A stretch of DNA of 64,000 nt from an uncultured Bacteroidales bacterium (GTDB lineage Bacteria > Bacteroidota > Bacteroidia > Bacteroidales > Bacteroidaceae). Below are positions 33,711-43,736 of the stretch, in pieces (positions within the stretch are counted from its first letter, which is position 1; each line of letters opens with the position of its first letter). The stretch spans positions 1 through 64,000 of the forward strand of contig CACYLU010000008.1 in assembly GCA_902775375.1 (NCBI GenBank), written 5' to 3'. The position numbers and the translations under genes are program-made. Under the pieces are notes generated by a model. That model ran no database searches and had not been told where the DNA came from. It worked only from the letters and a program-made list of their open reading frames with translations.

Positions 33711-34327
33711 CGCAATTGCTCCAGATACTTACCAATGACATCAGCCCTTTCACTATCCTCTTGAGAGAATTGCTCCAACAACGAAGGTTGAGATGCCAGT
33801 AGTTGGCTCATCATCTCCTTGCCTACGAACTCGGCCTCACCTGTAGCTGCATTTATAACATAGTACACCTTATCATCTAAGTTACTAGCATTAATTGCAT
33901 CACCTATCGAGCCACCTAATTTTGAACCCTCTTTAGGCAACAATGTACTGGATGCTATCTGACCTAGTGGTTGAGCCTGAAAATAAATTTTGCCCTTAAT
34001 AAGTTGACCCAAAGCATACCAATTACCAAAACGGTAATTCTTATACTTCAAGTGTTTGCAGTTTATATACAAAGTATCACTCAAGCGAACAGCATAAGCC
34101 CTTTTCTTAAGGTACTTGGTCAATTCTTTATTACCCTCTGAATAAATTTCGTAATCAGCACCAGGAGAGAAATAAATCTGATTTTTACTACGCTTAGTTT
34201 TATTAAGGGTAGTCACCACATCGCCTCCATCACTGAGAAGGTCTGCTAAATTGGTAAACATCTTATCTTGAGCCAATGTAGAAATTGCCCAAAACAACAT
34301 AACAAACAAATATATTACCTTCTTCAT
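33707..34327 (-). CDS. Secreted protein of unknown function heading the O-acetylation operon
   Basis: 206 aa with a signal peptide ending near TLAQ. I do not recognise the domain with certainty; it reads as a small alpha/beta protein with a central YxINCKHLKYKNYRFG stretch and a GEAEFVGKEMM segment, as in uncharacterised Bacteroidales periplasmic proteins. Its stop overlaps the start of the next gene by four bases, so it is made with the SGNH/SGNH/MBOAT set. It could be a scaffold or substrate-presenting part, which is inference. Confidence 0.75.
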   Translation of the reverse strand: MKKVIYLFVMLFWAISTLAQDKMFTNLADLLSDGGDVVTTLNKTKRSKNQIYFSPGADYEIYSEGNKELTKYLKKRAYAVRLSDTLYINCKHLKYKNYRFGNWYALGQLIKGKIYFQAQPLGQIASSTLLPKEGSKLGGSIGDAINASNLDDKVYYVINAATGEAEFVGKEMMSQLLASQPSLLEQFSQEDSERADVIGKYLEQLR

Positions 34328-34348
34328 ATCTCAACTTAAATTTCGGGG

Positions 34349-34379
34349 TAAAATTAATTGATTATCTTCATACAAGCAA
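34349..34379 (-). promoter_or_regulatory. Possible promoter of the O-acetylation operon
   Basis: On the minus strand TTG (34379-34377), 20 bp, TAATTTTA (34356-34349), one base off the -7 consensus. It lies just after the ribosomal terminator and 22 bp before the first start codon. Confidence 0.4.
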
Positions 34380-34399
34380 GAATGTTGTGCATAAAAAAC

Positions 34400-34431
34400 A
34401 AAAAAAAGTCGCCTTATCACTAAGGCGACTT
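34400..34431 (-). terminator. Terminator of the ribosomal super-cluster
   Basis: An 11-bp perfect stem, AAGTCGCCTTA with its complement, TCAC loop, and eight or more Ts on the minus strand. It lies 25 bp past the rplQ stop. Confidence 0.92.
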
Positions 34432-34455
34432 CCAATATAGTTAGAAATAGTTGGT

Positions 34456-34953
34456 TTACTCAGCTTTTTTTTCTTCTGCCGCAACCTCTTCAGCCTTCGG
34501 AGCCTCAACAACAGCCTCAGTAGCTTCAGCAACTGCCTTCTTAGAACGGCGGCGAGTACGAGTTGACTTCTTTACTGTGTCTTTAGCCATATTCTCATCG
34601 TAGTCTACGAGTTCAATGAAGCACATAGCTGCATTGTCACCCAAACGATGACCTGTCTTGATAATACGAGTATATCCTCCCGGACGATCTGCAATCTTGA
34701 CAGAAATTTCCTTGAACAACTCGGTTACAGCAAACTTGTCTTGTAGATAACTAAACACAACTCGGCGTGAGTTAGTGGTATCATTCTTAGACTTTGTAAT
34801 CAGAGGCTCAACATATTTTTTCAATGCTTTAGCCTTCTCAACGGTCGTAGTGATTCTTTTGTGCTTTATCAAAGAGATAGCCATGTTTGCCAACATAGCA
34901 GCTCTATGAGAGGCAGTACGACCTAAATGGTTTATTTTCTTATTATGTCTCAT
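34456..34953 (-). CDS. rplQ: 50S ribosomal protein L17 with acidic-alanine tail
   Basis: 165 aa. Residues 1-120 are the normal L17 domain ([21 protein letters not shown]). The last 45 residues form a tail of basic then Ala/Glu-rich sequence absent from the E. coli protein (127 aa), a type of extension seen in Bacteroidota L17. L17 lies near the peptide exit tunnel. It ends the alpha cluster, 2 bp after rpoA. Confidence 0.97.
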   Translation of the reverse strand: MRHNKKINHLGRTASHRAAMLANMAISLIKHKRITTTVEKAKALKKYVEPLITKSKNDTTNSRRVVFSYLQDKFAVTELFKEISVKIADRPGGYTRIIKTGHRLGDNAAMCFIELVDYDENMAKDTVKKSTRTRRRSKKAVAEATEAVVEAPKAEEVAAEEKKAE

Positions 34954-34955
34954 TT

Positions 34956-35948
34956 TTATTCTTTATCTAATTTATACTTAGAAATATCCATTCCAAACGA
35001 CAGATTCAGACTCGCGAGCAAATCATCAAGCTCAGTGAGCGATTTCTTTCCGAAGTTTCTGAACTTCAGCAAGTCGGTCTTATTGTATTGTACCAGATCG
35101 CCGAGCGTCTCAACATCAGCAGCCTTCAAGCAATTAAGGGCACGCACAGAGAGATCCATATCAACAAGCTTAGTCTTCAACAACTGACGCATATGCAGAA
35201 CTTCTTCATCAAATTCCTCATTGCTATCAGCATCAGATGGCTCCAATGTAATCTTTTCGTCAGAGAACAACATGAAGTGATAGATAAGGATCTTAGCAGC
35301 TTCTTTCAAAGCATCCTTCGGGTGTATGGAACCATCAGTCTCGATCTCAAGTGTCAACTTGTCAAAGTCAGTCTTCTGCTCAACGCGGAAGGGATCGACA
35401 GTATACTTGACATTGCGGATAGGGGTGTAAATCGAATCGATAGCAATCACATTAACGTCATTGCAGTAGATCTGGTTCTCCTCTGCGGGAACATATCCAC
35501 GGCCTTTGTTAATGGTCAGCTCCATCTGCATCGTAGCCTTAGCCTCTAAATGACAAATAACTAATTCGGGATTTAACACTTCAAATCCAGACAAATACTT
35601 GCCGATGTCACCTGCCTTAAAAACAGCAGAATTCTCAATAGAAATCTTTACTTTTTCAGTTTCATATTCTTCAACTACTTGCTTAAATCTCACCTGCTTC
35701 AGGTTTAGAATAATGTTAGTAACATCTTCTCTAACACCTGGAACGCTTGAGAATTCATGCTCAACTCCATCAATCTTGACGGTAGTGATAGCAAAGCCCT
35801 CTAATGAAGAAAGCAGTATACGGCGCAGGGCATTACCAATAGTGATACCAAAGCCAGGTTCCAAAGGACGGAATTCAAACTTTCCGTGCTTGGCATCTGC
35901 TTCCAACATCAGAACTTTTTCAGGTTTTTGAAATGCTAATATCGACAT
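34956..35948 (-). CDS. rpoA: RNA polymerase subunit alpha
   Basis: 330 aa. The N-terminal dimerisation domain (to about 235) includes [11 protein letters not shown]; the C-terminal domain (about 260-320) keeps [20 protein letters not shown] and the helix-hairpin-helix [12 protein letters not shown] that binds DNA and activators. It nucleates polymerase assembly. In the order rpsM-rpsK-rpsD-rpoA-rplQ, the standard alpha cluster. Confidence 0.98.
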   Translation of the reverse strand: MSILAFQKPEKVLMLEADAKHGKFEFRPLEPGFGITIGNALRRILLSSLEGFAITTVKIDGVEHEFSSVPGVREDVTNIILNLKQVRFKQVVEEYETEKVKISIENSAVFKAGDIGKYLSGFEVLNPELVICHLEAKATMQMELTINKGRGYVPAEENQIYCNDVNVIAIDSIYTPIRNVKYTVDPFRVEQKTDFDKLTLEIETDGSIHPKDALKEAAKILIYHFMLFSDEKITLEPSDADSNEEFDEEVLHMRQLLKTKLVDMDLSVRALNCLKAADVETLGDLVQYNKTDLLKFRNFGKKSLTELDDLLASLNLSFGMDISKYKLDKE

Positions 35949-35958
35949 GAAATAATTA

Positions 35959-36561
35959 TTATTTAGAATACAACTCTACGATCAACTGTTCCTTAATATT
36001 CTCAGGGATGTCTGCTCTTTCGGGCACATGCAACATCTTGCCTGTCTTTGTAGCCTCGTCCCACTCGAACCAAGGATATTTACTGTGATTGAAACCTGCC
36101 AATGAGTCAGCAATTACCTCGAGAGACTTAGAGCGTTCGCGAACACCTACCAATTGACCTGGCTTCACCTGATATGAAGGAATACCTACAACCTCACCGT
36201 CAACAACGATATGACGATGACTAACAAGCTGACGAGCAGCATCACGGGTACGTGCGATACCCAGACGATACACTACATTGTCAAGGCGACACTCCAACAT
36301 CTGCAAAAGGATCTCACCTGTAATACCCTTCTTCTTGGCTGCTTTCTCAAACATGTTACGGAACTGTCTTTCCAGCACACCATAAGTGTATTTTGCTTTC
36401 TGTTTCTCGCGTAACTGAATACCGTATTCAGAAGTCTTCTTGCGTGAAGCACCATGCTGTCCAGGAGGGTTTGTCCTCTTTGCAAGAACTTTATCAGGGC
36501 CGTAAATAGGCTCTCCAAACTTACGAGCGATTCTAGTTTTTGGTCCAGTATATCTAGCCAT
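35959..36561 (-). CDS. rpsD: 30S ribosomal protein S4, zinc-free form
   Basis: 200 aa. The S4 RNA-binding domain ([23 protein letters not shown]) is intact. The N-terminal region lacks the four zinc cysteines found in the zinc-ribbon form, so this is the cysteine-free version. S4 starts small-subunit assembly and in many bacteria represses the alpha cluster; no leader structure for this is evident to me. 10 bp before rpoA. Confidence 0.97.
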   Translation of the reverse strand: MARYTGPKTRIARKFGEPIYGPDKVLAKRTNPPGQHGASRKKTSEYGIQLREKQKAKYTYGVLERQFRNMFEKAAKKKGITGEILLQMLECRLDNVVYRLGIARTRDAARQLVSHRHIVVDGEVVGIPSYQVKPGQLVGVRERSKSLEVIADSLAGFNHSKYPWFEWDEATKTGKMLHVPERADIPENIKEQLIVELYSK

Positions 36562-36594
36562 TTTATCTCAATTTTAGTTCAAATCAATAATCAA

Positions 36595-36984
36595 TTATAC
36601 TCTACGTCTCTTAGGAGGACGGCAACCATTATGTGGTAATGGAGTTACATCTATGATTTCTGTAACCTCAATTCCAGCGCCGTGAATAGTACGAATAGCA
36701 GACTCACGACCGTTACCTGGGCCCTTTACATATGCCTTTACCTTTCTCAAACCGAGGTCATAAGCAACCTTTGCACAATCCTGAGCTGCCATTTGAGCTG
36801 CGTAAGGAGTGTTCTTCTTAGAACCTCTAAATCCCATCTTACCTGCAGAAGACCATGAGATAATCTGACCCTCGCTATTAGCCAATGAGACGATAATGTT
36901 GTTGAACGAAGAGTGAACATGCAACTGACCCATTGCATCAACCTTCACAACTTTCTTTTTTGCTACAACTTGTTTTTTTGCCAT
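36595..36984 (-). CDS. rpsK: 30S ribosomal protein S11
   Basis: 129 aa. The end motif [13 protein letters not shown] and the region ASFNNTI-like [12 protein letters not shown] are diagnostic. It forms part of the platform near the E-site. It follows rpsM by 10 bp in the alpha cluster. The N terminus is Lys/Val-rich and a little longer than in E. coli. Confidence 0.97.
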   Translation of the reverse strand: MAKKQVVAKKKVVKVDAMGQLHVHSSFNNIIVSLANSEGQIISWSSAGKMGFRGSKKNTPYAAQMAAQDCAKVAYDLGLRKVKAYVKGPGNGRESAIRTIHGAGIEVTEIIDVTPLPHNGCRPPKRRRV

Positions 36985-36994
36985 ATCAAATTAA

Positions 36995-37375
36995 TTATTT
37001 AGTAGCCTTTTTCTTGTTAGCAACTGTCTTCTTTCTACCCTTACGTGTACGAGCATTGTTCTTTGTGCTCTGACCACGAACAGGAAGACCCAAACGGTGA
37101 CGAACACCACGATAGCAACCGATATCCATCAGACGCTTGATGTTCATTTGTACTTCAGAGCGAAGATCACCTTCCACTTTGTAGTTTGCAGCTATGATTT
37201 CACGAATCTTAGCAGCCTGATCATCAGTCCAGTCTTTTACCTTCAGGTCTTTGTCAACACCTGCAGCTTCCAAGATTTTTGCTGAACTACTGCGACCTAT
37301 TCCAAAAATATAGGTCAACGCTATTTCACCTCTCTTATTCTGAGGCAAATCTACACCAACTATTCTTATAGCCAT
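36995..37375 (-). CDS. rpsM: 30S ribosomal protein S13
   Basis: 126 aa. [20 protein letters not shown] start, helix-two-turn-helix region, and the basic tail [17 protein letters not shown] that reaches the P-site tRNA. It contacts L5 across the subunit bridge. First gene of the alpha set, after rpmJ. Confidence 0.97.
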   Translation of the reverse strand: MAIRIVGVDLPQNKRGEIALTYIFGIGRSSSAKILEAAGVDKDLKVKDWTDDQAAKIREIIAANYKVEGDLRSEVQMNIKRLMDIGCYRGVRHRLGLPVRGQSTKNNARTRKGRKKTVANKKKATK

Positions 37376-37408
37376 ATACTTAATTATTTCTTTGCAAAAA
37401 TAATAATA

Positions 37409-37525
37409 TTATCCTTGACGCTGTTTATACTTAGGATTCTTCTTATTAATTACATAAAGAACGCCACGACGACGCACAATTTTACAGTCTGGCGTACGCT
37501 TCTTTAAGGATACTCTAACTTTCAT
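37409..37525 (-). CDS. rpmJ: 50S ribosomal protein L36, zinc-site lost
   Basis: 38 aa: starts [19 protein letters not shown] and ends NPKYKQRQG. The usual zinc ligands Cys11, Cys27 and His33 are Thr, Asn and Tyr; only Cys14 remains, so zinc should not bind. This is the C-minus form. It lies between infA and rpsM, the normal place. Confidence 0.95.
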   Translation of the reverse strand: MKVRVSLKKRTPDCKIVRRRGVLYVINKKNPKYKQRQG

Positions 37526-37531
37526 ATCTTT

Positions 37532-37750
37532 TTATTTATATCTAAATGAAATTCTACCTTTTGACAAATCATAAGGAGACATCTCAACCCTCACCTTATC
37601 ACCTGGCAATATTTTAATATAGTGCATACGCATCTTGCCTGAGATATGAGCGGTTATTTCATGCCCATTAGTCAATTCTACGCGAAACATTGCATTAGAC
37701 AATGCTTCAACAATTACTCCATCCTGTTCTATCGCTGACTGTTTTGCCAT
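37532..37750 (-). CDS. infA: Translation initiation factor IF-1
   Basis: 72 aa, a single S1-type OB fold ([45 protein letters not shown]). It occupies the A-site during initiation. It follows secY by 12 bp. In many Bacteroidales a methionine aminopeptidase gene lies between secY and infA; here there is none. Confidence 0.97.
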   Translation of the reverse strand: MAKQSAIEQDGVIVEALSNAMFRVELTNGHEITAHISGKMRMHYIKILPGDKVRVEMSPYDLSKGRISFRYK

Positions 37751-37762
37751 AAATCACAGAGT

Positions 37763-39106
37763 TTAGTAAGCTGCAATGCCAGCACTACGACCTTTGATAC
37801 GACCGGACTTGAGCAAGCCATCATAGTGCCTCATCAGCAAATGGCTCTCAATCTGCTGCAACGTATCAAGTACCACACCCACGGTAATCAGCAATGACGT
37901 TCCTCCAAAGAAGTGAGCAAACTCATTCTGCACTCCAAACAGGCCAGCAAAAGCAGGCATGATAGCTATGAAGGTAAGGAAGAGAGCACCTGGCAAAGTA
38001 ATGCGTGACATGATATCATCGATATAGTCAGCAGTCTTCTTACCTGGTTTAACGCCAGGTATAAATCCATTATTTCTCTTCATATCTTCTGCCATCTGGG
38101 TGGGGTTAATCGTAATTGCAGTATAGAAGTATGTAAACAATATGTTCAAGATCGCGAAGATAAAATTGTACCAGAAGCTAGTAGAGTCAGTTAACGAACG
38201 CAAGAAACTGCTTGAGTTATTCAGGTCAGTAAAACCAATCAATGAGATTGGGATGAACATAATGGCCTGAGCAAAGATAATAGGCATCACATTGGCAGCA
38301 TTAACCTTCAAAGGAATATACTGACGCGCACCTCCTACCTGCTTGTTTCCAACTACTTTCTTTGCATACTGTACAGGAACTTTTCTTACACCTTGAACCA
38401 AAAGAATTGCCAAGGCTGTCACTATCAGCAGAATGACAATCTCAATCAAGAACATAACCAAACCACCGGTCTTGTCAGTAATACGAGAAACAACTTCCTG
38501 GAAGAAAGCCTGAGGCAAACGAGCTATGATACCAATCAAGATGATGAATGAGATACCATTACCCACACCCTTATCAGTGATTCTCTCACCCAGCCAAAGG
38601 ATAAACATACTACCGGCAGCCAAGATGATGGTTGAAGTAAACATAAACAGAGTCCAATCTAATGAAGCATTTAAGGATGGACCAGCCTGATATTTCAAGT
38701 TGAGCAGATAAGAAGGTCCTTGAATCAGCAAAATAAAGATAGTCAAATATCTCGTATACTGATTCATCTTTCTTCTACCACTCTCACCCTCGCGTTGCAG
38801 TTTTTGGAAATAAGGAACTGCGATACCCAACAACTGGATAACAATAGAGGCTGAGATGTAGGGCATAATTCCTAATGCGAAAATAGATGCATTAGAAAAA
38901 GCTCCACCGGAAAACATGTTTAATAAGGCTAAAAGGCCCTCACTTGTTTGTTCACGCAACTGTGTAAGCATTGAAGGATTAATACCTGGCAATACTACAT
39001 AAGAACCGAAACGGTATATTGCTACAAACAATACGGTGATGAGGATCCTTTGTCTCAGATCCTCGATCTTCCATATATTCTTTAATGTTTCAATAGCTTT
39101 TCTCAT
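37763..39106 (-). CDS. secY: Protein translocase subunit SecY
   Basis: 447 aa with ten membrane helices. Family motifs: the plug region after TM1 (GSYVVLPGINP), GIMPYISASIVIQLL, and the cytoplasmic loops with PGKKTADYI. It forms the protein-conducting channel with SecE and SecG. Placed after rplO by 4 bp as usual in the spc cluster. Confidence 0.98.
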   Translation of the reverse strand: MRKAIETLKNIWKIEDLRQRILITVLFVAIYRFGSYVVLPGINPSMLTQLREQTSEGLLALLNMFSGGAFSNASIFALGIMPYISASIVIQLLGIAVPYFQKLQREGESGRRKMNQYTRYLTIFILLIQGPSYLLNLKYQAGPSLNASLDWTLFMFTSTIILAAGSMFILWLGERITDKGVGNGISFIILIGIIARLPQAFFQEVVSRITDKTGGLVMFLIEIVILLIVTALAILLVQGVRKVPVQYAKKVVGNKQVGGARQYIPLKVNAANVMPIIFAQAIMFIPISLIGFTDLNNSSSFLRSLTDSTSFWYNFIFAILNILFTYFYTAITINPTQMAEDMKRNNGFIPGVKPGKKTADYIDDIMSRITLPGALFLTFIAIMPAFAGLFGVQNEFAHFFGGTSLLITVGVVLDTLQQIESHLLMRHYDGLLKSGRIKGRSAGIAAY

Positions 39107-39110
39107 CGAA

Positions 39111-39557
39111 TCAGAGTTTTACTACCTTGCCACCAGCAGCCTCGATAGCAGCCTCAGCAGACTTTGAAAAAGCATGAGCTGCTACTTCGACCTTAGCGGT
39201 CAGGGTTCCTTTACCTAATACTTTTACCAACTGCTTTGAAGAAACAAATCCTGCGTTCACCAATTCATTGATACCAACAGTCTGCAAATTCTTCGTTTCA
39301 GCAAGCGCTTGAATTGTATCCAGGTTGATAGCTTTATATTCTACACGATTAATGTTCTTAAAGCCAAACTTTGGTACACGGCGCTGAAGAGGCATCTGAC
39401 CACCTTCAAAACCGATTTTCTTCTTATAGCCTGATCTTGACTTAGCACCCTTGGTACCTCTTGTTGAAGTGCCACCTAAACCAGATCCTGGGCCACGACC
39501 GATTCTCTTTCTTGAAGAAGTAGATCCTGCAGCAGGTTTCAAATTACTTAAATCCAT
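39111..39557 (-). CDS. rplO: 50S ribosomal protein L15
   Basis: 148 aa. The glycine-rich basic N terminus ([20 protein letters not shown]) penetrates 23S rRNA; the C-terminal globular domain follows from about residue 60. Late assembly protein of the large subunit. Between rpmD and secY. Confidence 0.97.
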   Translation of the reverse strand: MDLSNLKPAAGSTSSRKRIGRGPGSGLGGTSTRGTKGAKSRSGYKKKIGFEGGQMPLQRRVPKFGFKNINRVEYKAINLDTIQALAETKNLQTVGINELVNAGFVSSKQLVKVLGKGTLTAKVEVAAHAFSKSAEAAIEAAGGKVVKL

Positions 39558-39587
39558 ATTGTAATTCTTTTTATATTCTACAACTAA

Positions 39588-39764
39588 TTACTTAACAATG
39601 GTAACCAAGTGCTTCACTTTTTCTACCATACCACGGATTGAAGGATTATCTTCGTGCTCAACAGTATGATTCAGCTTGTGCAGACCCAGTGAATCAAGGA
39701 TTCTTTTCTGGTTCTTAGGAGCACCGATTCTACTCTTAGTCTGTTTAATCTTAATTGTTGACAT
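39588..39764 (-). CDS. rpmD: 50S ribosomal protein L30
   Basis: 58 aa: MSTIKIKQTKSRIGAPKNQK through HTVEHEDNPSIRGMVEKVKH. One compact ferredoxin-like domain, usual bacterial length. It lies between rpsE and rplO. Confidence 0.95.
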   Translation of the reverse strand: MSTIKIKQTKSRIGAPKNQKRILDSLGLHKLNHTVEHEDNPSIRGMVEKVKHLVTIVK

Positions 39765-39775
39765 GTTATCCTCCT

Positions 39776-40291
39776 TTATCCTTTAAATACTTTTTCCATA
39801 CTTACGCCTCTATTCTGAGCCACCATATAAGCATCACGCATCTCGCTCAGCGCCTTGATGGTTGCCTTTACCAAGTTGTGAGGGTTAGAAGAGCCCTTTG
39901 ACTTAGCCAGCACGTCGGTAATACCTACGCTCTCCAAGACAGCACGCATAGCACCACCAGCCACGACACCAGTACCCTGAGATGCAGGCTTGATGAATAC
40001 CTCGGCACCACCAAACTTAGCTATTTGCTCATGAGGAACGGTTCCCTTATAAACTGGAACTTTTACCAAGTTCTTCTTTGCAGACTCAACACCCTTAGCA
40101 ATTGCTGTGGTTACTTCGCTGGCCTTACCTAAGCCATAGCCGATAACACCATCTTCATTACCAACTACCACAATGGCAGCGAAAGTGAAGGTTCTACCAC
40201 CCTTAGTAACCTTGGTTACACGATTAATTGCAACCAATCTATCTTTCAGTTCTGTATCGCTAGAAACTTTTACTCTATTTAATTCTGCCAT
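39776..40291 (-). CDS. rpsE: 30S ribosomal protein S5
   Basis: 171 aa. The double-stranded-RNA-binding-like N domain ([15 protein letters not shown]) contains the loop where ribosomal-ambiguity and spectinomycin mutations occur in other species. S5 helps decoding fidelity. It follows rplR by 5 bp. Confidence 0.97.
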   Translation of the reverse strand: MAELNRVKVSSDTELKDRLVAINRVTKVTKGGRTFTFAAIVVVGNEDGVIGYGLGKASEVTTAIAKGVESAKKNLVKVPVYKGTVPHEQIAKFGGAEVFIKPASQGTGVVAGGAMRAVLESVGITDVLAKSKGSSNPHNLVKATIKALSEMRDAYMVAQNRGVSMEKVFKG

Positions 40292-40296
40292 AATGA

Positions 40297-40641
40297 TTAA
40301 AATTTAAGTCCACCGTTACGTGCAGCATCTGCCACTTCTTTAACTCTACCATGATATAAGTAACCATTACGGTCGAAAACAACAGTCGTAATGCCAGCTT
40401 CTTGAGCCTTCTTAGCAATCAGATCACCTACCTTGGCAGCCTGTTCTTTCTTTGGCATTTTTTCTGTCATACCAAGAGATGAAGCTGCAGCCAGTGTCTT
40501 ACCAGTTAAATCGTCAATCAACTGCACATAGATCTGCTTATTGCTTCTGAATACGGACATACGTGGTCTTTCAGCTGTGCCAGAGACCTTATTGCGTACT
40601 CTATATTTAATCTTAATTCGTCTTTCTATCTTTGCTGTCAT
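40297..40641 (-). CDS. rplR: 50S ribosomal protein L18
   Basis: 114 aa. The basic N terminus and [20 protein letters not shown] core bind 5S rRNA together with L5. Ends in the family motif [19 protein letters not shown]. Spc cluster order is rplF-rplR-rpsE. Confidence 0.97.
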   Translation of the reverse strand: MTAKIERRIKIKYRVRNKVSGTAERPRMSVFRSNKQIYVQLIDDLTGKTLAAASSLGMTEKMPKKEQAAKVGDLIAKKAQEAGITTVVFDRNGYLYHGRVKEVADAARNGGLKF

Positions 40642-40660
40642 GATATATACAATTTAAATG

Positions 40661-41230
40661 TTATTTCGCACCAGCAGCCTTACCAGACTTCCTGCGAATG
40701 ATTTCACCAACAAACTTAATGCCTTTTCCTTTGTAAGGTTCAGGCTTACGGAAAGAACGAATCTTAGCGCAAATCTGACCAAGGAGCTGCTTGTCACATG
40801 ACTCTAACAAAATCAGAGGATTTTTGTTTCTTTCTGATTTCGTCTCCACCTTTACCTCTGGAGGTAACTGAATGAAGATTGGGTGAGTATAGCCCAAAGC
40901 CAACTCAATGATGTTGCCCTGGTTAGAAACACGATAACCAACACCTACCAGCTCAAGTTCTTTCTTATAGCCTTCGGATACACCAATCACCATGTTGTTT
41001 ACCAATGCACGATACAGACCATGGAATGCATGGCGCTGCTTTGGATCGTCCTGCATGGTTTCTTCATTTTCTACGAATGAAATATGGCCATCTTCGATGG
41101 CAACCTTGATAGCAGGATTAACATACTGGCTCAATTCGCCCTTTGGTCCCTTTACGGTAACTACATCATCCTTGAAGCTAACTGTAACTCCAGCAGGAAT
41201 GCTAATGGGTAATTTTCCTATTCTAGACAT
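40661..41230 (-). CDS. rplF: 50S ribosomal protein L6
   Basis: 189 aa from the ATG of MSRIGKLPISIP; an in-frame start ten codons earlier overlaps the rpsH end region and is not family-like. Two L6 repeats, and the C-terminal signature PEPYKGKGIKF. It lies near the factor-binding stalk base. Confidence 0.97.
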   Translation of the reverse strand: MSRIGKLPISIPAGVTVSFKDDVVTVKGPKGELSQYVNPAIKVAIEDGHISFVENEETMQDDPKQRHAFHGLYRALVNNMVIGVSEGYKKELELVGVGYRVSNQGNIIELALGYTHPIFIQLPPEVKVETKSERNKNPLILLESCDKQLLGQICAKIRSFRKPEPYKGKGIKFVGEIIRRKSGKAAGAK

Positions 41231-41244
41231 GCTAAATCCTCCTA

Positions 41245-41640
41245 TTAATAAATGTAACACAACACTTCGCCACCAATCTTCAGCTCAGCAGCTTCTTTGT
41301 CTGTCATCACACCTTTAGATGTTGATAGAATAGCAATACCCAAGCCATTGATAACCCTTGGCATCTCTTTATAACCAGTGTACTTACGCAAACCAGGAGA
41401 AGACACACGGATGAGCTTCTTAATTGCGTTCACCTTATTCACTGGGTCATACTTCAGCGCTACCTTGATAGTGCCCTGAGGACCGTCTTCTACAAACTTA
41501 TAATTAAGAATGTAGCCCTTGTCAAAAAGAATCTTAGTGATTTCTTTTTTCAAATTTGAGGCAGGAATCTCCACTACTCTGTGCTTAGCCTGAATAGCGT
41601 TTCTTAACCTCGTCAAATAATCTGCTATTGGATCAGTCAT
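41245..41640 (-). CDS. rpsH: 30S ribosomal protein S8
   Basis: 131 aa: MTDPIADYLTRLRNA start and the C-terminal rRNA-binding STSKGVMTDKEA signature. S8 binds the central domain of 16S rRNA and in E. coli represses the spc operon. A 54-bp gap separates it from rpsN. Confidence 0.97.
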   Translation of the reverse strand: MTDPIADYLTRLRNAIQAKHRVVEIPASNLKKEITKILFDKGYILNYKFVEDGPQGTIKVALKYDPVNKVNAIKKLIRVSSPGLRKYTGYKEMPRVINGLGIAILSTSKGVMTDKEAAELKIGGEVLCYIY

Positions 41641-41694
41641 ATATAAATAAATTAAATTAATCAGGACTACCCTGACAATATTTAAACATTACTC

Positions 41695-41994
41695 TTACCA
41701 GCTTGCCTTATGTACGCCAGGAATCAAACCGTTTGATGCCATCTCACGGAATGCAATTCTTGAAATGCCAAACTGACGGAGATAGCCTTTAGGACGACCA
41801 CTCATCTTGCAGCGGTTGTGCAAGCGAATAGGATTGGCATTCTTTGGAATAGCCTGCAGTTTCTGAGCTGCTTCGTAAGCATCAGCAGGTTCACCTTTTC
41901 TTACGATTTCTTTCAGGGCTGCTCTCTTAGCGGCATATTTTGCTACAAGTTTCGCACGTTTTACTTCACGTGCCTTCATTGATTCTTTTGCCAT
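41695..41994 (-). CDS. rpsN: 30S ribosomal protein S14, long zinc-free form
   Basis: 99 aa, the long form. The C-terminal core [20 protein letters not shown] is typical; only one Cys remains where the short form has two CxxC pairs, so no zinc is bound. Between rplE and rpsH. Confidence 0.97.
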   Translation of the reverse strand: MAKESMKAREVKRAKLVAKYAAKRAALKEIVRKGEPADAYEAAQKLQAIPKNANPIRLHNRCKMSGRPKGYLRQFGISRIAFREMASNGLIPGVHKASW

Positions 41995-42000
41995 AATATA

Positions 42001-42558
42001 TCAGTCTTTATTAGCGTTCTTAAAAGGTAAACCAAATTCCTTCAACAAAGCATATCCTTCCTCGTCGGTATTGGCTGAAGTTACAAACGTAATGTTCATA
42101 CCCTTGATAGACTGCACGCTGTCAATATTGATTTCAGGGAAGATTATCTGCTCCTGAATACCCAGTGAATAGTTACCACGGCCATCCAGTTTGCTTTCAA
42201 TGCCCTTGAAGTCACGAATACGAGGCAGAGCCACGCGAATCAACTTCTCAAGGAATTCATACATACGCTCACGACGTAAAGTTACCATTACACCGATAGG
42301 CATCTTCTTACGTAACTTGAAGTTAGCGATATCCTTTTTAGAGAGGGTTGCAACAGCCTTCTGGCCTGTGATGGCAGTCAGCTCGTTGATAGCATCATCA
42401 ATAATCTTCTTATCAGCTACAGCGCCACCTAATCCCTGGTTTACCACGATCTTCTTCAACACAGGAATCTGCATGGTAGAAGTGTACTGGAACTTAGCTT
42501 TCAAAGCAGGAGCGATACGCTCAGTATATTCTTTCTTTAAACTTGCAGTATTACTCAT
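42001..42558 (-). CDS. rplE: 50S ribosomal protein L5
   Basis: 185 aa from ATG; a GTG one codon earlier is the alternative. The core includes [16 protein letters not shown] and [21 protein letters not shown]. It binds 5S rRNA and contacts S13. Its ATG overlaps the TGA of rplX (ATGA), so the two are coupled. Confidence 0.97.
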   Translation of the reverse strand: MSNTASLKKEYTERIAPALKAKFQYTSTMQIPVLKKIVVNQGLGGAVADKKIIDDAINELTAITGQKAVATLSKKDIANFKLRKKMPIGVMVTLRRERMYEFLEKLIRVALPRIRDFKGIESKLDGRGNYSLGIQEQIIFPEINIDSVQSIKGMNITFVTSANTDEEGYALLKEFGLPFKNANKD

Positions 42559-42878
42559 CACTTAATCTCCTCACCTGATTTTTTAGCGTAACGAACTAAT
42601 TTACCATTATCGCCCAATCTTCTACCAATACGAGTAGGCTTGCCAGTCTTAGGATCCAAAGGATTCAAATTTGAAATATGAATAGGAGCCTCTTTCTTTA
42701 CAAAACCACCCTGAGGGTTCTTTGCATTAGGCTTGGTGCTCTTTTGAACCATGTTGATTCCCTCAACAATGGCACGGTTCTCCTTAACAAGAACCTTCAA
42801 TACACGACCAGTCTTGCCTTTATCTTCACCGGCATTAACATAAACCTGATCGTTCTTTTTAATATGCAATTTACTCAT
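42558..42878 (-). CDS. rplX: 50S ribosomal protein L24
   Basis: 106 aa with an N-terminal KOW motif ([18 protein letters not shown]). One of the first proteins to join the large subunit, near the tunnel exit. Follows rplN by 20 bp. Confidence 0.97.
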   Translation of the reverse strand: MSKLHIKKNDQVYVNAGEDKGKTGRVLKVLVKENRAIVEGINMVQKSTKPNAKNPQGGFVKKEAPIHISNLNPLDPKTGKPTRIGRRLGDNGKLVRYAKKSGEEIK

Positions 42879-42898
42879 TAGTGTAAAACTTTAAAATA

Positions 42899-43264
42899 TT
42901 AAAGTACTTCAGGAGCTAGTGAGACTACTTTCATGTTAGTAGCACGAAGCTCGCGGGCTACAGGGCCGAAGATACGGCTACCGCGAAGTTCGCCTGCATT
43001 ATTCAACAACACACAAGCATTATCGTCGAAGCGAATGTAAGAACCGTCAGCACGACGGATTTCTTTCTTAGTACGCACGATCAAAGCTTTTGACACTGCA
43101 CCTTTTTTAATATCACTTGAAGGGATAACATTCTGAACGGCAACAACGATAACGTCACCAACAGAAGCATAACGGCGTCCAGTACTACCTAAGACGCGAA
43201 TGCACAGAGCCTCACGAGCTCCACTGTTATCGCATACAGTAAGTTTGGTCTCTACTTGTATCAT
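42899..43264 (-). CDS. rplN: 50S ribosomal protein L14
   Basis: 121 aa, [19 protein letters not shown] start and FGPVARELR end region, the usual length. It forms an intersubunit bridge and contacts L19. 2 bp before rpsQ in reading order. Confidence 0.97.
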   Translation of the reverse strand: MIQVETKLTVCDNSGAREALCIRVLGSTGRRYASVGDVIVVAVQNVIPSSDIKKGAVSKALIVRTKKEIRRADGSYIRFDDNACVLLNNAGELRGSRIFGPVARELRATNMKVVSLAPEVL

Positions 43265-43266
43265 AA

Positions 43267-43524
43267 TTACTTAGCTCTTTCAGTTATTTCTACTAATCTC
43301 CATCTCTTCAGCTTGCTCAGCGGACGAGTTTCCATGATACGTACGGTATCACCGATGTTGCACTCATTCTTTTCATCATGAGCGTAATACTTCTTCGTCT
43401 TGCTGACGAACTTGCCATACAAGGGGTGCTTCACTTTGAACTTAGAAGCCACAGTGATAGTCTTATCCATCTTATTGCTCAGGACAACCCCTGTTCTCAC
43501 TTTTCTTAAATTTCTTGCTTCCAT
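43267..43524 (-). CDS. rpsQ: 30S ribosomal protein S17
   Basis: 85 aa from the ATG of [12 protein letters not shown], the start usual in this order; two upstream in-frame starts would add MMAL. OB fold with the conserved [18 protein letters not shown]. Early 16S rRNA binder. Confidence 0.96.
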   Translation of the reverse strand: MEARNLRKVRTGVVLSNKMDKTITVASKFKVKHPLYGKFVSKTKKYYAHDEKNECNIGDTVRIMETRPLSKLKRWRLVEITERAK

Positions 43525-43536
43525 CAAGGCCATCAA

Positions 43537-43731
43537 TTAATTGTTAAGTTCTCTTTCACGCAGGATTGTCAACATGCGTGCAATAGTCTTGCGTAATTTC
43601 TTGATCTGAGAAGGATCTTCCAGAGGAGAGATTGCATGATTCAACATCATCTGGTGCAACTTCACTTTCTCGGTCTCTACTCTTTCCTTCAGGTCAGCGG
43701 TAGTTAATTCTCTAATTTCTGCTATCTTCAT
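43537..43731 (-). CDS. rpmC: 50S ribosomal protein L29
   Basis: 64 aa, a helical hairpin (MKIAEIRELTTADLKERV; IKKLRKTIARMLTILRERE). Part of the tunnel exit ring where chaperones and SRP dock. Between rplP and rpsQ. Confidence 0.96.
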   Translation of the reverse strand: MKIAEIRELTTADLKERVETEKVKLHQMMLNHAISPLEDPSQIKKLRKTIARMLTILRERELNN

Positions 43732-43736
43732 ATCTT

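Noticed and set aside
30004..34327. Capsule or exopolysaccharide cluster
   Set aside because: Only acetylation-type genes are present; there is no Wzx, Wzy, Wza or sugar-nucleotide gene in the neighbourhood.
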